A stretch of 64,000 nt of DNA, taken from Cotesia glomerata (lineage: Eukaryota; Arthropoda; Insecta; Hymenoptera; Braconidae). This document shows positions 48,801-55,194 of the stretch, piece by piece. A program made the position numbers and the translations under genes. Position 1 is the stretch's first letter, and the number at the start of each line of letters is the position of its first letter. Below the pieces are notes generated by a model. That model saw only the letters and a program-made list of their open reading frames with translations, did no database searches and was not told where the DNA came from. The stretch spans positions 1,860,001 to 1,924,000 of the forward strand of contig NC_058158.1 of assembly GCF_020080835.1 (NCBI RefSeq), given 5' to 3'.

Positions 48801-51800
48801 TTTATAATAATTGCAATTATTATTTTTGATAGTAATCGTTACCATTATTAATAGTAACTATTACAATTGTCAATGATACCACCTATTATTTTGTTACTAA
48901 TTAATTTTATTACCATTTTAGATAGTAGGAGTTACTATTTTTGTATAGTAGGTAGTATAATTAATTTATCTCCGTGTACGTATCGAAAATAACTATTTCT
49001 TCCATGCAAATAATAAATTGTAGCATTTAAATAATTAATATTATTGATTATTAAAATCACGATTATACTGTTTGGAATGGTAATTTTTTCCAGTTGATCA
49101 TTATACTTATTATAAATCAACTATTATTTATTAGTTAACTTTTTTTGCACTATTTTTCTGCACGGAAAAAAGTAAACTGTAATATTACACCCGGATTCCG
49201 GTTAATTTTTATAGTTTCAAACAGTAAAGCGGACATCGGGGTGGCAAAAATATAAATATTACAGAACTTAATGTAGAAAGTATAAAAGCCACAATTTATA
49301 ATTTAATATCCAAAATAAGTGATTAGCAGCTGTCACTATAGTAAATAATGACTCATCTTAAAAAATTACAGTTTCAAACAGTAAAAATTGCCATTTCAAT
49401 ATATAGTCGATATTATGAGAAGGGGAAAATTTGGCGCGTAACCAAACGATCCGGGTTCGAGTCCCGGTCTGGGCTGTCTGAATTATTTTTTCGGTTACCG
49501 AAAAAATTCCTACTGAGTAAGGTCCCTCCTCTTCCCTTTATCCTTTATTTCCCCAGTTCCCAAATTTGTCTTTAATGACAAATTTAGCTATAAATTATGG
49601 CTCTTGACCGTAAGATGGACGGTGGTGTTTATTACTCGGTAGGTCTTATTAGGTGACTGAATGGTAGTTACGGACAATGTCTCGGATAGCTTAACTGGGA
49701 GAGCTTTTGGCGCGTAACCAAACGATCCGGGTTCGAGTCCCGGTCTGGGCTGTCTGAATTATTTTTTCGGTTACCGAAAAAATTCCTACTGAGTAAGGTC
49801 CCTCCTCTTCCCTTTATCCTTTATTTCCCCAGTTCCCAAATTTGTCTTTAATGACAAATTTAGCTATAAATTATGAAAGAGAAGGGGGTCTCACTCTGGG
49901 AGAATTTAACATTTGAAACAGTAAAAATTATACTTTTAAAATATAAATTTTACCAGCTCAAGCAAGTCAATAATTACAGTTTAATTTTTGGCGTTGTGTT
50001 TAAAATTTACCATTTTACTGTGTAAATATTGACGTTGCTTGTATTAGAAATTTACTAACTGTAAGACTCGAGGTTTATATTTTGTATACCACTCATATTT
50101 ATTTATACATCTACAAGTAATAACCCGACAATGACTACGGAATGAGACAGCTAATGAAAGCCAATATAATTAAGGGATGACAATGACTGGGTGACGTTGT
50201 ACTAGGACCCATCGCGTGAGGTCCTCATGAAGGGTGGCGTCGGAATGCCCCTAAAAATCTCTCTCGTGGTTCTCTCAACCCTCGTTGAGTGGGGGCGAGT
50301 CTTGTCACGGGCTGGGGGTAAGACCTTACGTCACAGATCTCGGGCCTCACGATACTCGACAGCCTTCAGCCTCGGCAATAAGAATAGCGTTGCTTACATA
50401 ACTTTATTTTATACTTTTTATATATCATAAGATCATTTTTTAGGTACGAAATGATAGATATTAAATATTAAATATTATTAGACAGTGTCGCGGATTAAAG
50501 CTTAAGGGAAGAGCAGTTGGCGCGATACCAAAAGATCCAGGTTCGATTCCTGGTCTGGGCCGTCCGAATTATTTTTTCAGTCAAATTTACCTTTAATGAC
50601 AAATTTATATACGAATTTTAAAATCGTTTATGCCTGTAGGGAATACAGGCGAACGATATTATAAATCGCCTTTCCCCTATCCGTACTTTCCCAACTCCCT
50701 TAAAAATTTTTGCTTTTAATATGGCTCTTTACCGTAAGATGAACGGTGGCGTTGTTTGCTCGGTGGGTCTTATATACGTGACTGAATAAAGTAGTCAGTA
50801 CTTGTCTCGGATAGCTTAACTGGTAGAGCCCTTGGCGCGTAACCGAGAGATCTGGGTTCGATTCCCAGTCTGGGCTGTCTGATTATTTTTTCAATTACGG
50901 AAAAATTCCCACTGAGTAGCCCCCCCCCCTTTCCCCTATCCGTACTTTCCCAACTCCCTTAAAAATTTTTGCTTTAATATTAGTTAAAAAAATTCGTGCA
51001 ATAGACTGGACAGCCAATAAAAAAATTCAGATTGATAAATATTAAAGTCTGAATTCTTAATTATTATACTTTAACATTTTAGACATTTACATAGCGAAAA
51101 TTACTGTTTGAAATAGTATTTTCTTCCATGTAAAGAGTAAATTGTAACGTTTAAATGGTAAATATTATAAAGTGAATAGTAAAATCACGATTTTACTATT
51201 TGAAATGGTAATTTTTAGCAGTTGATCATTACTTATTATAAATCGACTGTTATTTTTTACAGTTTACTTTTTTCCGTGTGGTGTTTATACACAGGTGTCA
51301 CCTCTATAAAAAGTTTACCAGAAGGAAAATAAGTAAATAAAATAAAAATGACTAACTCATCGTCAATATCAAACTTTTTATTCTTCTGTTCAATTTCCCG
51401 ATTTAATTTATTGATTGCAATCCGTAAATTTTCGATAGTCTCTTGAGCGTTTTGTTCTCGGGTATGTGCCGTATCAGCGAGCTTTGAAACTTGAACTATT
51501 TTCTCATTTAATTTAGCTATCGTCGATTCGTTCTCTTCTACTGTTTTCTCAAGTTCATCGATTTTGTTTGTTTTATTCACAAAATCCTCCTATTCAACAG
51601 AACAGATCAATTATTTTATCCTTTTAAATTTATCCTTCAGTATAAAAGCTTTCATTCATCTCTCAACATCCAGCCACTCGAGCTTTGGTCATTAAAATAT
51701 CATTTTAACACTCGATTTTAAATAAATACTTATATTATGGTAATTTACCTGAAGTTGTCGAAAATTATCCAGTAATTCCTCTTCATCCCGACGGCATTTG

Positions 51801-54017
51801 TAGAGAGTTTCAAAAAGCCGTGTGTACTCTGGTTCATAGGCTGCTAGCGTTTCATTGTTCTTCATTTCGTTCACCAGCTGAATGTATACGTGGAACAGAA
51901 CGAAAAGAGGAAATTATTCAAGGGAATAGTATTGATCGAACACCTATTAAATTGGATATAGACTTGAGAAAAAGGTAAGCTATTAAAAATAAAAATAAAA
52001 ATATTAAAAAAAAAAATAGAGAAAAAAAAATGACTAAACGGAGCTTTTTAAGTCGAGAAGTGGAGCAAACATTTTTCTTGCCCCTCACGTATTATACATT
52101 ACTTAAGATTTTACAAACTCCTATCCCAGCGATATCTATATTAATGAACGGTCATTTATCATCGGCGAGATTATAATATTTAATACATTAATTCCTTTTC
52201 GTGTCGTTTGTGTTTATCATTTATTCTGGGTGAAATATTTGTCATGGTTATTCTTACTCGAGCGTAGTCGCGTTCTAAAGTACAATAAATGCTTCCTGCA
52301 GAACTTCCTGCAGCCGATGGTTCACCACTTTCGCTTCCGTCTTCCTGTAAATAAATATTTATGGTAATATATTTACCTTTATTTTATTTATTTGAATATA
52401 TAATTTTGGTAATCAGTAGAAAATTTTAGTTGTAGTCTATATTCATTTGAATATTTTTTAGCTTACTAATCATAGATTTTTTTTTGAGATATTTTTATTT
52501 AGACATTTTTTTAAAATGTCAGAGTTAAAAATAAATGTTTTGTTTTTAATGAAAAAAATATTAATATTAATTTAGCGGATTAAAAAAAAAACTAGCAACC
52601 TTGCAGTCACTATGTGACTGCGACGACTTGTGAACTATAGGTAAATAAAAATTTGCTTTATTAAATAATGAATTCTGTTAAATTGAACTGTAATTTATTA
52701 AATATTGATGTTTTTAAAGATATAAGCTCATTCCGATGTTACACTCATCAAGAGCTTTCATTTGAGTACCCACATGCATTTTCATATATTTTTCATATAT
52801 ACATACATATAATAGATATAAATATATAAATATATGAAAAATTGATGTGGGTACTCAAATGAAAGGTCTCAATTAGTATAATATAGGGATGAGCTTATAT
52901 CTTTAAAACTGTCAATAGTTGATAAGATAGCAAAGTCAGTTCTTAATTATTGACATTTTTGAAGATATAAGCTCATTTTGATATTATACTCATCAAGAGC
53001 TTTTATTTAAGTACCCACATGTATTTTTGATATATTTTTCATACATACATATATATATAATATATATAAATATATGAAAAATTGATGTGGGTACTCAAAT
53101 GAAAGGTCTCGATGAGTTTAACATCGGAATGAGCTTATATCTTTAAAAATGTCAATAGTTCAAAAGATACAAGGTTATTTTTTAATTTTGTAATATATAT
53201 TTTTAAGATATAAGCTCATCCTGATGTTACACTCATCAAGAGCTTTCGTTTGAGTACCCACTTGCATTTTTGATATATTTTTTATATATACATATATATA
53301 ATATATATAAATATATGAAAAATTGATGTGGGTACTTAAATGAAAGGTCTTGATGAGTGTAATATTGAAATGAGCATATATCGTCAAAAATATCATTAAT
53401 TGACAAGATAGCAACGTTAGTTCTTAATTACTGAAATTTTTAAAGATATAAGCTCATCCTGATGTTACACTCATCAAGAGTTTTTATTTGAGTACCCACT
53501 TGCATTTTTGATATATTTTTCATATATACATATATATAAATATATAAATATATGAAAAATTGATGTGGGTACTCAAATGAAAGGTCTCGATGAGTTTAAC
53601 ATCGGAATGAGCTTATATCTTTAAAAATATCAATAGTTCAAAAAATACAAGGTTATTTTTTAATTATGTAATATATATTTTTAAGATATAAGCTCATCTT
53701 GATGTTACACTCATCAAGTGCTTTCGTTTGAGTACCCACTTGCATTTTTGATATACCTTTCATATATACATATATATAATATATATAAATATATGAAAAA
53801 TTGATGTGGGTACTTAAATGAAAGGTCTTGATGAGTGTAATATTGAAATAAGCATATATCGTCAAAAATATCATTAATTGACAAGATAGCAACGTTAGTT
53901 CTTAATTACTGAAATTTTTAAAGATATAAGCTCATCCTGATGTTACACTCATCAAGAGTTTTCATTTGAGTACTCACTTGCATTTTTGATATACTTTTCA
54001 TATATACATATATATAA

Positions 54018-54065
<48 letters not shown>

Positions 54066-54848
54066 AATATATGAAAAATTGATGTGGGTACTCAAATGAA
54101 AGGTCTCGATGAGTGTACCATCAGAATGAGCTTATATCTTTAAAAATGTCAATATTTCACAAAATACAAGGTCATTTCTTAATTATATATCTAGAGACAG
54201 AGTATTTTTAAATGCAGCCTAAATACTTACAATAAATTTATTATTTTTTTATGACATTAAAGTTAACAATTACTTGTTAATTTTATTTGTTACAAATTGC
54301 ATATTTAATTTTTATAAAATTTCTGCGTTAATTTTTATTCTAATGTTTTCACCATAATTTGTTATAAGATAACAGATTATAAAATATCTCCTAAATTAAT
54401 TATAAAATCAAATTTTATTGCAGATAATTGAAGGATATTAACTGTCAGTCCAGCAGAAACAGAAGGCATCAGGCAAGCTGGCTAGTTTAGTTATAAACTA
54501 AAGTTATAAAGGCCCGTAACTTGCTTTATAGCAAAACTATTCACTCGGAATTTAATCTTTCATCCAAATCCATCAGAGGAGGCTAATGGACCAATGAAAA
54601 AGACTTGGGAATACCCAAAACATAAAAGGTTATTAACTTTAGGAAGCCGAACATTACCGTCATGGCATTATTCAATTATCCAAAGCCCGAGGATCTACTA
54701 AAAAATTATTCGGTAAAATAATTTATACTACAGCGAATTAATTATAAAAATTCATATCAAGGGTAACATTTATTATTTTTTTATTAAAACAATGAATAAT
54801 TAAAAGTAAACTTACTCTCTCCATTTCAGCGTTCATTTCCATCTCCAT
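32092..54848 (-). CDS. CFAP58: Cilia- and flagella-associated protein 58 (CFAP58 / CCDC147), complete, 11 exons
   Basis: Spliced as 54848-54816, 52344-52258, 51877-51749, 51589-51357, 42597-42321, 41895-41663, 38930-38519, 38407-38137, 35726-35212, 32713-32489 and 32361-32092, the exons total 2685 nt: 894 codons plus stop, every junction GT-AG and in phase. CFAP58 proteins are about 870 aa. The product is almost entirely coiled coil. Recognisable stretches include YKCRRDEEELLDNFRQLQ and ADTAHTREQNAQETIENL near the N-terminus, and near the C-terminus RWRKLEGSDP, IQILQKRL, EKLYMELRQILAKQP and LTAELNM...NEYKYEVERLNKEL, all as I recall them from the family. In other animals the protein acts in axoneme and sperm-flagellum assembly. 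In an insect, sperm and perhaps chordotonal cilia are the likely sites. Intron 4 is 8.8 kb and full of transposons. Start: first ATG of the frame; an open upstream extension exists but has no better ATG. Confidence 0.88.
32489..32713 (-). CDS. CFAP58: CFAP58 exon 10
   Basis: Seventy-five codons between ttccag|GGA and AAG|GTACTA. Begins GSDPTTMELLKKIQILQKRL and contains EKLYMELRQILAKQPAPQ, the strongest family signature in the gene. Confidence 0.92.
32894..34124. mobile_element. Element E, copy 1, split by element C (CFAP58 intron 9)
   Basis: Left end ttatttacaagtcgggtcc and right end near ggtgacctcacttgtaaat are inverted relatives. The interior has poly-A/T arms. Element C is inserted at 33159-34020. 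Confidence 0.5.
33159..34020 (+). mobile_element. Element C, copy 2
   Basis: Starts aacttcccgctaagaaaa and ends ggtcaaccgttttccta, with the gagctc palindromes and gaacggttgaaccgattt landmark. Very close to the copy at 43032-43895. Confidence 0.65.
34130..34760. mobile_element. Element E, copy 2, carrying a SINE
   Basis: Left end ggtaattatttacaagtggggtc-like, right end near tgaccccacttttaaata. Bases ~34190-34372 are a SINE inserted in the left half. Confidence 0.5.
34190..34372 (+). mobile_element. 5'-truncated Thr-type SINE
   Basis: Retains ttggcgcgtaaccgagagat and the B-box gggttcgagtcccgg, then the SINE body ending agctataaattatgg. The A-box half is missing. Same family as the cluster at 49432-50985. 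Confidence 0.6.
34761..35211. other. CFAP58 intron 9 sequence, no further features
   Basis: AT-rich and unique in this window; nothing recognised. Confidence 0.5.
35212..35726 (-). CDS. CFAP58: CFAP58 exon 9
   Basis: Acceptor ttttag|GT, donor GAA|GTAAAA. The largest exon: 171 codons plus the completed TGT codon. Ends NIHRWRKLE, which joins exon 10 to give the family-like WRKLEGSDP. Confidence 0.9.
35745..37954 (+). mobile_element. Helitron-like element, copy 3, with nested MITE (CFAP58 intron 8)
   Basis: Starts TCTATTTTATTAAGAGAATA and ends gcaaggtcgCTAG with the intact hairpin gtcacatagtgac. About six palindromic units lie between, one with an expanded TA microsatellite (36822-36876). The element B MITE at 37085-37780 splits the last unit. 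Confidence 0.7.
37085..37780. mobile_element. Element B MITE, copy 2 (696 bp, TG duplication)
   Basis: Ends cacagaaagaaag and ctttctttctgtg, flanked by TG. The empty site gcatgtggctactc is present in the neighbouring palindrome at ~36365, showing an exact insertion with a 2-bp duplication. Confidence 0.8.
38137..38407 (-). CDS. CFAP58: CFAP58 exon 8
   Basis: Acceptor aatcag|CTT, donor TTTT|GTGAGT leaving one base. Encodes LDESANLVKEKETEVVNYSK and a coiled coil. Intron 7 on its upstream side is only 111 bp. Confidence 0.85.
38519..38930 (-). CDS. CFAP58: CFAP58 exon 7
   Basis: Acceptor aaatag|A completes AGA with exon 6, giving IKRLQEEVSKSKAENDW. The donor is CAG|GTGATT, phase 0. Long uninterrupted heptad region ending ALEKDRDKYCQQVAQVQ. 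Confidence 0.88.
38931..39399. other. CFAP58 intron 6, unique part
   Basis: AT-rich, with some ttcttg motifs reminiscent of element B near 39000-39180. No ends found. Confidence 0.4.
39400..41436 (-). mobile_element. Helitron-like element, copy 4 (CFAP58 intron 6)
   Basis: In reverse, the 5' end is TCTATATTATTAAGAGATTA at 41436 and the 3' end is ...gcaaggttgCTAG at 39400, with hairpin agtcacatagtgact. Flanks are A on the 5' side and T on the 3' side. The interior contains a 494-bp higher-order tandem repeat, each made of two palindromic units. Confidence 0.75.
41663..41895 (-). CDS. CFAP58: CFAP58 exon 6
   Basis: Acceptor tttcag|GCT and donor AAAAG|GTATGG. An upstream acceptor ggctag just after a poly-T tract is also possible, but it would break the phase with exon 5. 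Coiled coil (LREQRAANEKLRKEVSKL). Confidence 0.8.
41896..42320. other. CFAP58 intron 5
   Basis: AT-rich; nothing recognised beyond the splice sites. Confidence 0.5.
42321..42597 (-). CDS. CFAP58: CFAP58 exon 5
   Basis: Acceptor attacag|C, donor CAG|GTAGTA. The split codon completes as GAC with exon 4. Contains KERLVRERLEREIIELEEEL. Follows the 8.8-kb intron 4. Confidence 0.85.
43032..43895 (+). mobile_element. Element C, copy 3
   Basis: Full-length by comparison with copy 2: starts aacttcccgctaagaaaa and ends ggtcaaccgttttccta. The ORF at its left end is incidental. Confidence 0.65.
43932..44442 (+). mobile_element. Element C, copy 4 (3' half only)
   Basis: Begins internally at ctgaagtggtttttttggg and keeps the rest of the element to ggtcaaccgttttccta. 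Differs from copy 3 at several sites, resembling copy 2 in places (cgttcgagagatatcg). Confidence 0.65.
44485..44755. mobile_element. 271-bp MITE, copy 1 (TG duplication)
   Basis: Ends cactgatagaaggattt and aaatccttctatcagtg, flanked by TG. The interior alternates aacaaat/atttgtt motifs. Confidence 0.75.
44756..45160. other. Fragments of cacagtaaaa-type elements
   Basis: cacagtaaaaaattttt occurs at ~44793 and ~44861, followed by gtgttaa motifs, but no intact right end was found. 44990-45140 is unassigned. Confidence 0.4.
45161..45590. repeat. Tandem duplication of a ~190-bp segment
   Basis: The segment from aataaatttatcgagactttt at ~45198 to cgattcgattggtat at ~45375 repeats at ~45389-45565 with few differences. 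Left of it, cacggaaaaaagtagaccg resembles the terminus of element G. Confidence 0.6.
45598..45868. mobile_element. 271-bp MITE, copy 2 (TA duplication)
   Basis: Ends cactgatagaaggattt and aaattcttctatcagtg, flanked by TA. Exactly the same length as the copy at 44485-44755. Confidence 0.75.
46232..46435 (+). CDS. Hypothetical small ORF inside CFAP58 intron 4
   Basis: A 67-codon frame opened by a good-context ATG (aaaaATGagt) after a pyrimidine-rich leader (ctctctctctatctgtctc, ~46078). The protein has normal complexity (MSELLTKTSTPPNLTTMAIT at the start). A possible donor GTAGGG follows codon 54. The last ~8 codons run into a long inverted repeat (46411-46560), so the native 3' part may have been replaced. 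Not a family I recognise; it may derive from an element, since ~45985-46020 shares agggcgcaaagaat with the 9943-11253 element. Confidence 0.3.
   Translation: MSELLTKTSTPPNLTTMAITLKKINNDKTFFTVLSNPTFTIDMTKNYVQSFMLKGRDSDKLEVKARV
46411..46560. repeat. Long hairpin H3 with GC-rich tip
   Basis: Arms cttgaagtgaaggcacg...catcaagacc and ggtcttgatagg...cacttcaag pair over ~50 bases with scattered mismatches. The tip is tccggactcgctacgctcgtccgga. The architecture matches H2: long imperfect stem, CG-rich capped tip. Confidence 0.65.
46704..46953 (+). mobile_element. Retroposed transcript with poly(A) tail and target duplication
   Basis: Ends with AATAAA (46924-46929) and a 17-A tail. It is flanked by near-identical copies of gaactcaaacatcgtaattt (~46682-46703 and 46954-46973; one extra base on the left). 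These are hallmarks of LINE-mediated retroposition. The source could be a 5'-truncated non-LTR element or a cellular mRNA 3' end. Confidence 0.65.
47013..47230 (-). repeat. GC-tipped hairpin pair H2+H1, reversed copy
   Basis: Reads as the reverse complement of 20571-20784, from tagtgtattacacaccta through ccgaggcgaagccgagg to gccctccgggcgg in inverse. ORFs on both strands across it reflect the palindromes. Confidence 0.75.
47232..47341 (-). mobile_element. tRNA-like SINE fragment
   Basis: On the minus strand, gatagcgtgggggataaacc serves as a weak A-box and ggttcgattcctgg as a good B-box, ~45 bases apart. The anticodon stem does not pair well, so I call it SINE-derived rather than a tRNA gene. 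Confidence 0.4.
47744..47940. mobile_element. 197-bp near-perfect hairpin MITE (cacagtaaaa type, TA duplication)
   Basis: Starts cacagtaaaaaattttgcg and ends cgcaaaattttttactgtg, flanked by TA. The two halves are inverted copies almost to the centre (ttaacattaattgtgttaa). Confidence 0.75.
47941..49160. other. CFAP58 intron 4 sequence, possible LINE 3' end at ~48290-48460
   Basis: Bases near 48405-48450 (gaccctgttaatggccattg, then aaagaaataaataaa) resemble the 3' UTR style of insect non-LTR retrotransposons, from memory only. The rest is AT-rich with many small gttactatt/aatagtaac inverted motifs. Confidence 0.3.
49432..49593 (+). mobile_element. Thr-type SINE, 5'-truncated
   Basis: Starts within ttggcgcgtaaccaaacg, B-box gggttcgagtcccgg, body to agctataaattatgg. 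Nearly identical to the 3' part of the next copy. Confidence 0.65.
49594..49877 (+). mobile_element. Thr-type SINE, full head
   Basis: A-box tagcttaactgggagagc, anticodon region ttggcgcgtaaccaaa, B-box gggttcgagtcccgg, body ending agctataaattatg. It is preceded by gaccgtaagatggacggtgg, shared with the copy at 50719, so the family extends upstream of the tRNA-like part. Confidence 0.65.
50466..50620 (+). mobile_element. Thr-type SINE, diverged copy
   Basis: cgcggattaaagcttaaggg and gcgataccaaaagatccagg are altered versions of the A-box and anticodon arm. The B-box ggttcgattcctgg is intact, and the tail keeps aatgacaaattta. Confidence 0.55.
50719..50985 (+). mobile_element. Thr-type SINE, full head, best anticodon stem
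   Basis: tagcttaactggtagagc, then cttgg-cgcgtaa-ccgag (a closed five-pair anticodon stem around CGT), then ggttcgattcccag. The loop has G where tRNAs have T before the anticodon. Shares gaccgtaagat-like leader with 49594. Confidence 0.6.
51357..51589 (-). CDS. CFAP58: CFAP58 exon 4
   Basis: Acceptor aatag|GAG, donor GA|GTTAGT, leaving two bases for the next codon. Contains SKLADTAHTREQNAQETIEN, one of the best family-like stretches. Separated from exon 3 by only 159 bp. Confidence 0.85.
51749..51877 (-). CDS. CFAP58: CFAP58 exon 3
   Basis: Forty-three codons between acceptor attcag and donor GTAAAT, phase 0 to 0. Encodes YEPEYTRLFETLYKCRRDEE and following residues, the first long coiled-coil block. 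Confidence 0.85.
51878..52257. other. CFAP58 intron 2
   Basis: AT-rich, no features beyond splice sites. Confidence 0.5.
52258..52344 (-). CDS. CFAP58: CFAP58 exon 2
   Basis: Twenty-nine codons between acceptor ttacag and donor GTAAGA, phase 0 at both ends. It ends with the conserved-looking TLERDYAR, the region equivalent to the ERDF motif of vertebrate CFAP58. The exon has few in-frame starts and is easy to miss. Confidence 0.75.
52592..54245 (-). mobile_element. Helitron-like element, copy 5 (CFAP58 intron 1), 5' end decayed
   Basis: In reverse, the 3' end is ...gcaaggttgCTAG at 52592 with hairpin agtcacatagtgact, followed by host T. Internal palindromic units repeat about every 480 bp: the ORF-like stretches at 53175-53414 and 53653-53892 are repeats of each other. 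It stops after aatgcagcctaaatactt, so the TCTATA terminus is missing. Confidence 0.65.
54246..54815. other. CFAP58 intron 1, unique part
   Basis: Includes a slightly GC-richer segment at 54440-54680 without splice-bounded open frame. Confidence 0.4.
54816..54848 (-). CDS. CFAP58: CFAP58 exon 1 (coding part)
   Basis: Codes for MEMEMNAEMER, then donor GTAAGT after AGA, phase 0. The frame stays open upstream, so a longer N-terminus cannot be excluded, but the acidic start joined to the acidic exon 2 is plausible. Confidence 0.65.
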
Positions 54849-55051
54849 TGTTGCAGCGATGAATGATCGATTCCGCTCGGTAAGTTTTTCACAATATACT
54901 TCAATATAAATTGTATCGTTAATAAAAATGCTAATTAATGAAAATAATAACACTAAAATACCGATTAAAAAAAGGCCAATTAATTATTCAGATGATAATT
55001 CACCGAGTTTATTATTTTTGTAAACTGGTAGCTAGTTAAACTTTGTTTCAT

Positions 55052-55065
55052 GTATCCATGGTAAT
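55052..55065 (-). promoter_or_regulatory. Candidate RFX X-box upstream of CFAP58
   Basis: On the gene's sense strand the sequence is ATTACCATGGATAC, matching 13 of 14 positions of the X-box pattern RYYNYYWWRRNRAC (T at the twelfth position). It ends 203 bases before the start codon. RFX factors bind X-boxes in promoters of ciliary genes across animals, which fits a ciliary product. Chance matches are possible. Confidence 0.5.
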
Positions 55066-55194
55066 GGAAATAATATTATTATATGTTATATACATGTATA
55101 TAGTTTGGACTTCGGGTAATTCATTCTGAACCCTGGATCATAGTAATAACAATTGGCATTTAATTACTCTATAAAAACTAACGGCGCTTAAAAT

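Larger units (their letters stand above)
49161..51278. mobile_element. Element G: CACGG...CCGTG ends, TG duplication, SINE-loaded (CFAP58 intron 4)
   Basis: Starts cacggaaaaaagtaaactgt and ends with the inverse acagtttacttttttccgtg, flanked by TG on both sides. Sub-terminal gtttcaaacagtaaa motifs recur. The middle (49432-50985) is a cluster of SINEs plus a GC-richer segment near 50160-50370. A second copy of its left part occurs in reverse at 1-957. Confidence 0.6.

Noticed and set aside
50815..50890. Functional tRNA gene with CGT anticodon
   Set aside because: Acceptor arm has mismatches and wobble pairs, the loop base before the anticodon is G, and several decayed siblings share the same downstream body.
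53175..53892. Two similar 79-codon ORFs
   Set aside because: They are copies of the same Helitron repeat unit, not a gene family.
54849..54953. Upstream extension of the CFAP58 start
   Set aside because: The frame is open, but the added residues are hydrophobic and unlike the family, and no better ATG context is present.
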